A stretch of 64,000 bases of DNA, taken from the NCBI GenBank assembly GCA_024305745.1, contig JAHRBS010000014.1, positions 1,247,501-1,311,500 on the forward strand, written 5' to 3'. Of the stretch, positions 46,021 through 57,272 are shown piece after piece. Positions within the stretch are counted from its first letter, which is position 1. The number at the start of each line of letters is the position of its first letter. The stretch is from Polyporus tsugae. Its lineage: Eukaryota > Basidiomycota > Agaricomycetes > Polyporales > Polyporaceae. The position numbers and the translations under genes were made by a program. Under the pieces are notes generated by a model. It was not told the DNA's origin. It ran no database searches and worked only from the letters and a program-made list of their open reading frames with translations.

Positions 46021-47239
46021 ATATATACAAGTGAGTGTTGATCTTTGACACGCTCACTGACGCTTGTGAGTTCCATAGGAATGTTACCCCCATCTGAAAA
46101 GTGTCCGGTAAGTCTTCTGAAGTAGAGAGTCCTAATAGCGGAGGAGATAGGATCGTGTCAGTGACATGTAAATACGGGAGTAATACATAAATCTAATGTA
46201 CGAAGGCGCTAACACTCTCCGTCGCGTAATAAAGGTACTCACGTCCGCGGTGTTCGTCAACATTGAAGTTGGTGATCGACGGTCGACCCTGTAGCACGAC
46301 CGAATGCACAGTTTCGCTTCCCTCCCGGAGATCGTCTGTGGTTGACGGCCCCCGAAAAGCCTTGCAAATATCTAATATCTACATCCGATAGCCCAGATAT
46401 CAGCATGCAAACCGGCGGGTGCTCTGGTGGAGTGATCTACAGTCTCGCTGGCCGAAGACCCCTGCTTCGCTTGCTGTAGTAGAGCACCTTATGGTGCCGA
46501 TACAGCTGCGATACAGCCTGTATTGTCTCCGAAGGAGACGTCTGCACGGTAGGGCAGTGTAGAGGAACGTTCATCTCGACTGGATCGTTAGCTTGCACTC
46601 CGCAATCATAACTAACCGCCTGTACCCACGATCATTAGTCATGACTGGGCACCAGAGGTTGCAGCGTTGCATTCGGAAGACGAGGTTCCTTTGGGTGTCA
46701 GAGAACGATCGATGCTCTCCAAAGATCATACTTAGTCCACCAGCTTCTCGCGCTTCTTTATCGTTGGTGCACCGCGTCTCTAACCTATGGAGCGTGCCAG
46801 AGTTTTTGAGTTACCATTCCGGGTTACAAAGGGTACTACCCACCTATATGACTTCACCAACTTGAAACAAGTAGTAGTTTCAAGTTTGGCTTTGCCTGTG
46901 CCCGAAGTACAGGCATTGGAACCGCCCGCTGTGTTGGCGGTATGTTCTAAGCTGGCCATGGTGGTGGAAGTGGTGACAAGAGGGGTGAAAAATCGGCCTG
47001 CATCCCGCCGTCGACCAAGATGATAAGGTGCGAGGCAGACACGGAGGAGGTCGGGTCCAAGCGCTGACCTCGCTTAGTCAGCGAGCTGCTATGCTCATCA
47101 AGCGCCCGCCAACCAACAATGCCCCGGAGGAGAAGAAATAAGTAAGTACTTACCATCTCCCACACTACCGACCACCCACGTCGGTGAGCGATAATACGCA
47201 TTCATATCAGAGCCCATCTGACATGCGCATATAGTCATA
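46021..47239. other. Intergenic stretch upstream of HIS2
   Basis: About 1.2 kb with no recognisable gene, repeat or RNA. It contains the presumed promoter of the histidinol-phosphatase gene, without a clear TATA box. Confidence 0.5.
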
Positions 47240-48306
47240 ATGCCCCACAGCCATCATTCTCACTCCGGCCAGTTCTGCAAACACGCGGCCGGCACCCTTG
47301 AGGAGGTCGTCCTGGAAGCCATTCGTCAAGGTTTTGAAACATTCGGGCTGACAGAGCACGTCCCTCGATACCGTACCGCAGATCTCTATCCAGAAGAGGT
47401 TCGTAATCCGCCATTCCATGCCTGATACAGCCGTTGATGAATCTCAATCTACCGTGGTGTACTAGGCCGACCTGCCGCTGGAGTCACTGATTTCTCAATT
47501 CAACGCCTTTCTCGACGAAGCGCACAAGCTGAAAGCCCGCTATGCTGGACAGATCAACCTGCTAGTCGGGCTAGAGACCGAGTACATCAACCCTTCAGAT
47601 CTCGACAAGCTCTCGGAACTCCTGGAGACCACTGGGCCGCGCGTAGAGTATCTCGTTGGTTCCGTCCACCATGTCAATGGCATTCCAATCGACTTCGATC
47701 GCGATACCTTCACCAAGTCCGTGGACAGCTTCTCCTCCCCGTCGCGCGCCGACGACGATCGGATGGAGGCATTCCTCTGTTCGTACTTCGACGCTCAGCA
47801 CGAGCTCATGCAACGCTTCCGTCCCGAAATAATTGGCCATTTCGATTTGTGTCGACTCTACAACCCTGCCCTGCGGTTCGCCGACTACCCCGCTGTGCCG
47901 GATAAAATCAACAGGAATATCCAGTTCGCCATCTCGTACGGAGCCCTGTTCGAGCTCAATGCGGCTGCTTTCCGAAAGGGGTGGGACGCCGCCTACCCCG
48001 GAGAAGACGTCGTCAAAGTAACGTTCAAGGGTCTCTTAATCTCCGTGTCGTAATGCTGATGAGATCTGACAAACCTAGATCGTCCTTCAGAATGGCGGAC
48101 GTTTCGCATTGTCGGATGACAGCCATGGGCCGCATGCGGTTGGGCTCAATTATCATCGCCTGGTGGAGTACGGGCACAGAGTCGGCATCACTGAGCTTTG
48201 GGTCCTTCGGCCATCGTCGTCCCCCAACGCCGCAGGCAGGAAAGTCTCCCCGCAACAAGTGGACGGCCAGTGGTGGGAACACCGGTTTTGGAAGCGCGGG
48301 GAGTAG
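47240..48306 (+). CDS. HIS2: Histidinol-phosphatase, PHP family (312 aa, 3 exons)
   Basis: Dephosphorylates L-histidinol phosphate, the penultimate steps of histidine biosynthesis. The exons are 47240-47398, 47466-48017 and 48079-48306, with 67- and 61-bp introns. PHP metal-binding motifs are visible: MPHSHHSHSGQF at the start, GLTEHVPR (about residue 37), GLETEYI, VGSVHHVNGIPIDFD, IIGHFDLCRLYNP and RFALSDDSHGPHAVG near the C-terminus. Length matches fungal HIS2. The start is chosen because the His cluster must lie at the N-terminus. The neighbours are unrelated to histidine synthesis. Confidence 0.93.
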
Positions 48307-48692
48307 TAGCATAGATGTGCCGCGGTTCTCAGTTAGGTGAGGGCATCGTTCTCAGTTGGACCAATTCCCTAACATCAACGATAGAGTCTGTGAAATCAGG
48401 ATGCTCCCGACAACTTTATGTGACCGATATAACTAGATGTCAACTATCCAAGTCTAGTTGGTGAGTGAACATCCCTAACATGATAGAGCCGTTGAAGGAC
48501 ATGTCGTTCTACGACTTTCCGGGTGGTTAAGATCCCGTCAACGTTGTGTGTGTCACCGACAGCAGGCACAGCCACATTGACGTCGTAGCATGCTGGGTTT
48601 TGGCGTCAACATATAAGGGGTAGCGAGTTCTACGCCGCTTTATCGTCGTAGGAAGCACGCAACGCTGGCAAAGGTCCAGCGACCCCTCCGAA
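48307..48692. other. Spacer between convergent HIS2 and OYE genes
   Basis: It contains both 3' ends. A short direct repeat (GTTCTCAGTT at 48325 and 48348) is the only feature noticed. Confidence 0.5.
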
Positions 48693-50147
48693 CTACCGCT
48701 TTGCCGATTTCAAAAACGCCTCAGAGAAAGGGTATGTTGTGTAGCCCTGCTCAGCCTCCTTCCAATAAACGGTATCTTCCTCCACTGCGTTCAGAGCAAC
48801 ATTGTTCTGGAGGCGGAATGGCAGGTCAGGCTGATGAGTCCAACCCTGAACGTCAGCGACATTCCGACAGCTGAGATGCGTGCGCACGACTCACGTTGGC
48901 AATAAATGCACGCCCATATCCAATAACCTGCCCCGTTTCCTCTGCGGCCTTGAGTCCGGAATCACGGTCATACCCCCCGGTTGTGATAACCCGTCGTGGG
49001 GCCCACAGCTTGTATATGAAGTCGGTTTGCTAGCACCCAATCAGTACACCTGGGCTACCTTCTTCATCGTGCGGATGGACTAACCGACTTCTCCTTGGGC
49101 TCGACGTTGTTCGGTGCGTCTGGAGTTATGGCATGAAGGTAGGCGAGGTTCGGATACCTGCGCTTGAGTTGGTCGACGAGATATGTATACGTCGGAACGG
49201 GGTCCTCCATGCGAAGGTCTGCCGCGTTAATGGTTAGTACACCAATCCGCGCACACAGGTTATATCATCCCAGCTCGTACCTTTGGAGCTACCCTCATTC
49301 CAAGGACTGAGCCGAATCGCGGTCTTCGTCTGCCCGATCCGTGCCGTAATGGCGTCGATGACCTCCAGCGCAAACCTCGTGCGGTTCTCGATCGACCCGC
49401 CGTAATCGTCCGTGCGCTTGTTGGTGAGGTCGTTGAGGAACTGTTCGACGAGGTAGCCGTTCGCGCCGTGCACCTCGATGCCGTCGAACCCAGCGCGACG
49501 GACAGCGTTCTCAGCGGCTTGCGCAAACCACCCGACGTACTCCTTGATCTCTACGCTGCACGTTAGCCAGACGTGGCGAGCGGTATGCCGCCTGCTGCTA
49601 GTGCTTACCGTCCTTCGTCATTTCTCGCGGGCTGACGTCCGGAGTATGGCGGAGAGGAACCGGCGAAGGCGCAACGTAAGGGATATCATCCTCCACTTCA
49701 AGTTCGAACAGCGACCGCCGAGCCATGCGTCCAAGCGCCCAGATCTGGAGGAAGATGTAGGATCCCTGCGCGTGGACAGCGTCTACGATCTTTGGACATA
49801 ATCACGAAATCCCCCGATCGTCATCGTCAGTGCCTTCGAACTGTGCAATGACGCAGATCTACTTAGAACCGCACCTTCTTCCACACGGCGATCTGCTCGT
49901 CGGTGTAGATCCCCGGGGTGTTGGCCATGCCGCTGGCCTGTCGGGAGATGTAGGTCGCCTCGGTGATGAGGAGGGTCCCGGGCACGCTCGCGCGCTGCCT
50001 GTAGTACTCAACCGAGAGGTCTGTAAGCAGCTGCTTCTTCGTCGCGCGGAACCGTGTGAGGGGGGCCAGGACCACTCGGTGGCTCAGCGTGACATCTCCA
50101 ATTTGGATGGGACGGAAAAGTGCAGGAGTGGACGCGGTAAAAGGCAT
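48693..50147 (-). CDS. Old Yellow Enzyme family NADH:flavin oxidoreductase (374 aa, 6 exons)
   Basis: An FMN enzyme that reduces activated C=C bonds of enals and enones with NAD(P)H. In transcript order the exons are 50147-49875, 49789-49609, 49550-49281, 49218-49085, 49008-48895 and 48845-48693. Family blocks: ALFRPIQIGDVTLSHRVVLAPLTRFRA, TLLITEATYISRQASG, IFLQIWALGRMA, the substrate-binding HGANGYLVEQFLND, DDYGGSIENRTRF, RVITTGGYD, GQVIGYGRAFIAN. Length is normal and no break is seen. Its neighbours, a permease and a GMC oxidase, suggest a catabolic or secondary-metabolic setting, but nothing in the sequence fixes the substrate. Confidence 0.93.
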
Positions 50148-51525
50148 GGCTGGACTCTGTATCCGACAGTTTCGAAGCGTGGCAAGTAGTGGTTCGGAAG
50201 CTGGAGTTTCCGATAGCGAGAGCTTTATACTTGTTCCCATTGCAATTGCTTCTGACTAATGCAGATTGATGGGAAAGCACAACAATTGGCAGTTTCGAAG
50301 GCAAGTTGGGTCATCGGCGCGGGTAGCACTTACTAATGGCCGTGATTGATAAGACCGCTGGTCGGCATACACAAGGGATGAGAAAGATTCACCGATTCAC
50401 CCGGGATTCGTACTCACCGCTGTGGGAGATCAAAGTGGTAGGAAGGTCAAGTAGAAGGGAGACTCGGTCGTCGTCGGACAGACGGTGTTTGCACTGCATC
50501 GTTTAGCTTGTAGACCACGACGGCCCGGACTGTGACGCGGCGAGAGGACGAGTCGAAACGTACTTGGGTGAGGAGGAGAAAGATGAGAAGAAGCGGAGAG
50601 AATGAGTATGCTGGCCAACACGCCGCCACCTATTCACGTGCGCGCGCGCGGTGACCCCCAAACGGCTACCGGCGGTCGCACCCGGGTCTGAGGCTGTCTG
50701 CAGCCTATCGTCTGTGCGCTCGTCCTGTACCGGGTCCCAGACCATCGCAACGAGGAAACAGAACCGAGAAGCACAGTCAGAAGCGAGCCGATACACGTCC
50801 ACCAGACCGAAACCTTCTCCGCACATCCGGATCCCTTTACCGGACGACCTTCACGACGCGTGTTGCTGACCGTCTTGGCATCCTGATACCCGATACTTCC
50901 ACACCGTGCATTGCTTTGAGACGGGTTTTGTGCACCCCGGCGCAATCTCGCGGGACTCGGGGAGTACTTGATGGACTACTAGTGGAAGTTCGCGAATCCG
51001 AAGGTCCTGACAAACGTATACTGAGAACATGATGAAACTGTCAGCGATTAGATATTTCTTCCAGATCAGAAATCCCTATGGACTCAAATCACGAATTCAT
51101 ATGCTATATGCATCCTACTTCGTGGATTTCATGAACATGGTATTATCTTGCACAGAACAATGATGAAGAGAATCCGAACCAATGAATGGTAGAGCGTAGC
51201 AGATTACCGAGATAAGAACCACCACCTGTGAGGCATTCAGGGCAAGATTGGATCGACGAATATCGTAAAGCAGTTAGTTCTCTGTGCGAGTCCGGCTGCG
51301 GCGCATTTGGAGAAAGCCGTTTCGCGTGACGGAAGCAGATCCCTTGACCTGAGACGAAAGCAGCACAACATTGATTACAGCACAGCGGGATATGCTACAG
51401 CAAAAACATTTGTTCGACCAACTAAGGGGAATGATCTCGTAGTCGAGAGCAACGACAAGAAGCCAAAGGGTACTGTGAAAATCGTACCCACCAAGAATTT
51501 TTGAGGGATACGGGCAGGACACGAG
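50148..51525. other. Intergenic stretch between OYE promoter and permease 3' end
   Basis: About 1.4 kb with no gene recognised. A GC-rich part (50500-50950) near the OYE upstream side and an AT-rich part (50980-51270) next to the permease 3' end can be distinguished. Confidence 0.5.
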
Positions 51526-53860
51526 TCATTGCGCCTTCAGGTCGGCGAGGCCCTGTAGGTTCGGACGCGGCCCCTTGAATGTTTTGTATCCCAGGAACCA
51601 CCAGTAACCCATAGCGATGATCTGGAACGGCCTGTGAGAGGCACAATGGCGAGTGCGTGAGATATTATTGCACACGGACAGCAAGAACCAACAGAAGACG
51701 TACACGTATATGACCACGGCCCAGTTCATACCCACCGCGGAAGCTGCAGCACGTCAATGTCAGCGGAAATAGTCGTTGCATGCACATCCCTATCGCACTC
51801 ACGATTCGGGCCGTCGGGGCTGCAGCAACGCATGTCAGCATCCACAGCGCGATGGATACCAACCCAAAGCACTCACAAGCTGACCAGTGGACATATGAAG
51901 AAGTTCCATGCGACCGCAATCCACCTAATGACGCGCGAGAACCGCCCGAGGTTGTACGGCCCGTTGCGGTAGTCCGGGTTATCTTCGTACAAACACCTAC
52001 CCAACACGGGGAGGATATATCCAATCTGGCCCGCGAGCGTCGAGCCTGAGAAGAACGCCTCGAACGCCGTGTCCGACCCGATTGAGATCACCCCAAAAGC
52101 TGCGGACGTCAGGAACACCACGAAGGAGGCATTGTTTGGCGTCTGCGTGCGCGGCGAGACGCGCGAGAGCCAGTCGGAGAAGGGCAGGGCGCGGTCACGC
52201 GCGTATGCGAAGAAGATGCGCGAGGCGGCGACGAACTGCGGGACAGGAGAGAGATCGGTCAGTCAGTCAAAACGGAGTAATACAACGAGGGGAGGCGCTC
52301 ACAAAAGCGACGCCACAGGCCATCTGACAGAACGCGTTGATAACCATAAATGCTATCCCGGCCTTGGTGCCCAGGATTTGTGCGAAGAGCGTGCCGAGTG
52401 GTTGTCCCAGATCGTCTGACATCAGCGAGTCTATATCTACCGCGCAAAGCGCGAGAGAGATCAGGTAGATGAAGCCCACTGAAGATGCGGCCGTTAGTCC
52501 TACGCCAGGCCGGCCCAGTCATCGAAGGTTAGACGCACGGAACGTGCCCGTCCATGTGGCCCACACCATGGAACGAGGGACAGTGACCGCGGCGTTGTGC
52601 GTCTCTTCGGCGACGTGGGCGGCGACATCTGGGATACGTAACATGCCACTTTAGCTTGAAACCATGAATGGAGACGGCGAGATTGCAAACCATATCCGCT
52701 CAGCGTCCATGTTGCGGACAGGAAAGTCATGCAGCTGAGCGGTAGAGAAGAGCTCAGCTCCAACGACGGTCTAAGGAACCGTGAGATGGCGGACGCACAA
52801 AGACCATCCCGCAGGCCAGTCTAGTTGATTGTATGCCTGTAGCTCCAAAGATGAGCAAGGTATGTATTCTAGACAAATGGAAGACCGTGCCTGAGTGAAG
52901 ATGGCCTTTCCGGAGTTCAGGGACTCAGCCTTTACCGGCAGAAGAATAGTAAGGACGACTGCCCGAATGACAAGTGAGCGTCTGCACGCACAACGATAAC
53001 GATAAACTCACTGAGAATGATGATTCCTAATGCATTGCCCCAAATATTGAACCAGGATACGTATTTGGTGGGCAGGCAGATGAGAAGGTACGACAAGCTG
53101 TTCAACGAACCGTTTAGACCATTATCGACATAAGAACTGGCACTTTCAAGACTCACAACATCATGCCGAGGTACACCAGATAGATATGCCAGGCCTCGGC
53201 AGCATAGTCCGGATAAGCTAGCTGAAATGAGGCGACGAGCAACTGCGCAGCCTGAAGACAAGGTTCATGAATATCACAAGGTGGTCTGCGTGGAGTGGCT
53301 GAACTCACGGAATACGTGATTGAGACGCAGGCAAGCGGAGTCGAGATGATCATGGACCAGGCAACTACGTAGCACGACAGCATTTTGTACTTGGGCGGTG
53401 CGGTCATGTACGCCCAATAGTACAGGCCACCCGACGTAGGGTACGCACTGGACAGCTCGGCCAGGGAGTAGGCGAGGAACTGGGATTGCGGTTGGCATCG
53501 GAAGAGGTTGCATGGAAGGTTCAAACACGCACCTGGCCCATTACGGCGCCGACGAACCAGCCCCACGTCATGCCTACGAGCCCCATATATCCCATCGTGT
53601 ACCTGGTAATTTTTAGGACGTTATCGAGAGAGGCAGACGGGGCGTGAAGCGCACCAGATGGTCCCCGCGACGCCAGGGAGAATGGCCAGCTCGGACGAGA
53701 CGAGGGAGAAGAGGCCGAGGAAGGTGAAGTCGCGTCGGAACTCCTGCTTGTACCCAAGCTGTTCGAGGAAGCCGTCGTCGTCGGTCGCGTCGACAACGTC
53801 CACTGTGTGCGCAGCGAACTTGGGGTCGCCAAGCTTGTCCTGGAGGTCCTGAGCAGACAT
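51526..53860 (-). CDS. APC-family amino-acid/GABA-type permease (521 aa, 14 exons)
   Basis: A proton-coupled importer of amino acids, GABA or choline-like amines, with about 12 transmembrane helices. In transcript order the exons are 53860-53655, 53602-53533, 53479-53309, 53251-53157, 53097-53012, 52958-52891, 52836-52799, 52734-52691, 52628-52539, 52478-52303, 52235-51877, 51819-51803 (17 bases), 51743-51704 and 51631-51526. Family signatures: FTFLGLFSLVSSELAILPGV, LAELSSAYPTSGGLYYW, VAEETHNAAVTVPRSMV, MACGVAFFVAASRIFFAYARD. Intron 6 appears to be GC-AG (GCACGG...CTACAG); every other intron is GT-AG. All junctions keep frame, so it looks functional, like UGA4/HNM1-type carriers. Confidence 0.9.
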
Positions 53861-56253
53861 GGCTCGTGGTGGTCGCAGGCAAGAGTGGGGCCAGTACCCT
53901 TATCCAACGCCCGGTGAGGTGTACCAGTTCAGGAGGCTGCGACGATAAGGACGTTCGCGCGACGGGATGCAGGAGGCCAGCGGAAAAACAGTGACGGCAT
54001 TCAATGGGACAACCGCAAATTGCATGATAACGGTGATGAGCGCCGATTGGACCCTCGTGACTCTTTCCCAGAGAGAAGGCGAGGATCGATGTGTTGTACC
54101 CATTAGCCTACTTAGAGGAAGGGGGGTTGTGCAGCGCGCGCGAGGACGCCAGAGCTAAGTTAGCGGCCCAAGTAAGTCGCGCGAGGCGACAAGTCTCCGG
54201 ACAAGCAGTGAGCATGTACAGTACGGCGCCTCACATAACATCGCTGTCACACGACCTCACAGCCACTATCGTGGTTACTCCACGGACCACGATCCATGAG
54301 TCCGTCAACCTGAAATCCCACACCATTCGAAAATTTGTCACGACTGGCTAGATATACTGATATGTCCGTTTTACAAAGGATAGGAAGAACATCCTTCCAA
54401 CAAAACACCAATGGATATGTGCAACCCCTCGCGTTCAAGTTCGCCTCTTGCAATCATCACACCCAGTGAGAACCCCTCCCATTGCCAGCGATTGGGAGCC
54501 AATTCGAGCAATTGTGATCTTTTGCCCTCCCTTTCTCGGCGCTTGGGAGGTCTAATTTCGCATCGAAGCTGCCTAAGTACATAGTTGTAGTTTGGGTTAC
54601 TCTATATAACAACCTGACTCAATTTGTACAACGACCACGGGCGCCTGATGCGTCCTATGTCGAAAACTATAATATAACAACAGCCTCATATGCTGTACTT
54701 CTATCCGCCTTCCCCATTCGACCACCTCCCGATCCCGCCCCCAACGCGCCGCCCATGACCCCAACGGCATCCCCGACATACTTAAGATGGGGGAACATCG
54801 TCCTCCCCTCCGCTCACTTCTTGCTTCCCCCCACCATCTCCCCTATGGCCCGCTCCCCTCGTATTATCTCTCCCACCCTCAGCTTCACTCTTCCAGCCGC
54901 CCGCGCGCAACTATAAGGGAAGAGGTACGTGGATCAGCCGGGTTGGAGGATCGCACGCGCGGGAGCTGACCAACATCCAAATGGCGCAGGGTTTTCGAAG
55001 GGCTGGTGGGGGACGGCGGGGGGATCTGCGCGGAGCACTCGCGGGCGGGATTGGAGCGTGGGCTAGTGGGCGCGGGGCATGTGGGCTTACGGAGGAGGGA
55101 GGCGGGGGAGCGGGGCTGGCGCGCGAGCTCGTAGGACGGACGCGGCGCGCGGATTCGGAACGTACCGGTCGTAGCACCCCCTGTATCTATTTTGGTGACC
55201 CGAATAGACCGCACTCAACGTACCGAATAGTCGCGGATGCACGGGACGAGCGGAGCGTCGGAGGCTTCCTGGGTTGATTGCAAGCCTTTCCTATCTTTTT
55301 GTGGCGGACAGACAGCGGGAAACAGACCGGTTTCGAACGAAAAAGATTCCAATACACCGCAAAATGCGCGGGAGGACAACTAGCTTTTGGTCTCGATATT
55401 CGACTATTCCCGTCTTTTTCCATTAAATACAGCCAAATACTACAGATACATTTGACGGAAAAAGACTACAAAGGTGGGGAATGGGAGGGGTTCTCACTGG
55501 GGATGAACTCTTGTACTATGCCATCTCAATTGGATGGTCATGCATACACTGATTTTAGAGCAAGCCGTTGAGTCAGGTGCTCGAAGGAGGGGTCAAGAAG
55601 CACGAGTCAGAAATGACCGGCTCCGACAAGCTCGGACTTGCGAACTGCGCTGATGGCCCCATGGTCGCCGCGAATTGGTGCGTTTCACTCAGTAGAATGA
55701 CTCCCAACCGGATACGGTATGAGCAGCGCCACATGTACAGACGTACTAAGATACACACTATTGGACAAGTCACCACTTGAGTTACGACAAACACGGGCCG
55801 CCCGCAGCTCTCAATGGCGCTGCGGCGCAATGTCACGGTTCCTCTCCGCTTAATTATGTCTATCAAATTCTCAAAAGAACTCGCAATGCGGCGATGCTGC
55901 GCGCTCGTGCCTTCGGTCGAGTCATGTATGCTCGGACCTAGCGATCGGAGCACTGCGTTGAGCACTCAGCCGCGCTCAGCCGCCGGACTACGCATGAGCT
56001 TTGCAAACGTTAGCCGCTGAGTGGGCTTCGATGTGCCACGGAGTACCCTCAGATATCAGTATAAAACAGATGGTGTCCGAGCCAGAGTCTCCCAACAACG
56101 ATTAGGCTATCCGCCTCTCCATCTACGCATCTACGCCTCTAGTAGCCACAGAGCAGTGACACCACCATCACCAGAGCAGTAACACCCATCCACACCACTG
56201 CCACCACCATAACCATCCAATCGCCCTCATCGAACACGCCCCACACTACCACG
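53861..56253. other. Long intergenic region, 2.4 kb
   Basis: No gene supported. 54880-55180 is strongly GC-rich with purine/pyrimidine asymmetry. A 10-bp inverted repeat (GTCTTTTTCC at 55412-55421, GGAAAAAGAC at 55457-55466) is present. A TATAAAA at 56060-56066 lies about 190 bp before the next start codon. Trinucleotide-like (CAC/CAT) sequence occurs around 56150-56370. Confidence 0.5.
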
Positions 56254-56673
56254 ATGCCGTCGAGCTCCACATCATCATTTACCTCGACACCGTCATTGGT
56301 TTCGGTCAACACCACCGCGAGCTCGTCTTCGACCACGCCTCTTAGGCCCACATCATCATCACCATCGCCATCATCACAACCCATGCAAAAGGACTACTCG
56401 AAGTCCTTCGGTCTCTTGCAGTCGCAGTACGGCTGGGATCCGGTGACATCCATCCCGACCCTCGTACCGTCCAAGAAGGAGGACACGGAGACGAGAGAGA
56501 AGCGGCGGAAGGAACGCAACACGCGGTCCAGGAGCGTCCAGGAGGAGCAGGAGGCGGACCGGCGGTCCACGGGGAAGAACTATGAGAGTGTCTTCGGGTC
56601 GTTGTCGTCGCGATACGGCTTCGGAGGAAATTGGCCGACACCGTCGAAGAAGTCAAAAGGGCATCGGAACTGA
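56254..56673 (+). CDS. Small hypothetical protein with a duplicated motif (139 aa)
   Basis: A single exon. The first 45 residues are Ser/Thr-rich and disordered. Two related segments follow, KDYSKSFGLLQSQYGW (about residues 46-61) and KNYESVFGSLSSRYGF (about 108-123), separated by a charged Lys/Glu/Arg helix (KKEDTETREKRRKERNTR). The shared pattern is K-[DN]-Y-x-x-x-[FV/G]-x-L-x-S-x-Y-G-aromatic. The C-terminus is basic (KKSKGHRN). I do not recognise the family. A TATAAAA about 190 bp upstream and coherent codon use support a real gene. Confidence 0.6.
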   Translation: MPSSSTSSFTSTPSLVSVNTTASSSSTTPLRPTSSSPSPSSQPMQKDYSKSFGLLQSQYGWDPVTSIPTLVPSKKEDTETREKRRKERNTRSRSVQEEQEADRRSTGKNYESVFGSLSSRYGFGGNWPTPSKKSKGHRN

Positions 56674-57272
56674 GGGCTTTCGGTGTTTCGCTATGGAGTT
56701 TGGTCTTCGTTTCGCTCATGGTATCATTGGATTTCTGATTAGCATACTACTAGCGTAAATGTGGCGCATACTGGATACCCTTACCTATACATATGCAGTC
56801 GCCTTGTTACATCCTAAAATAATCCCTTGCTGGGCTGAACGAAGGAATAAGTACAGGACTCGGATACCACGACCTGGCCAATCTAGATCTGGAGGCGAAC
56901 TGCTGGGGCCTTCTCGGGTGTTGCGTATTACCTCTTGGAAAAGTAATTCATGTTTGCGATCATTTTCAAGGAACCCCTGGAGATTTCTGTGGAGCAACTC
57001 ACCCAAGCCGAGGATCGAGAATATTGAGTGGGACGAAGCGGCGGCAACAGGAGATTCAACGGGCGCTCAGCTATGAGAAGGTCGATCTCATATTCAGATC
57101 TCAGATACGCCATTCAGACGCCCATGCACGAAATTTCGACTCGAGAGGCCATCGACGAGCTCGACATATCCGTCAAGCTCCTCGACGTCCCCGTCTACTT
57201 ATTCCTCGACCTCCTGTCTGGCTGTGGCTGTCTCCCCAGCAGGGTGCATTTCCACTCAAAAGAGCTCGCGAC
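56674..57272. other. Spacer before UTP10
   Basis: No gene recognised. It contains the presumed UTP10 promoter. An open frame covering 57024-57272 joins UTP10 but lacks homology-like content before the Met at 57273. Confidence 0.5.

Noticed and set aside
54787..55277. Open frames in GC-rich DNA at 54.8-55.3 kb
   Set aside because: Frames on both strands are open only because of GC richness. Protein content is Arg/Gly/Pro-biased, with no motif or splice logic.
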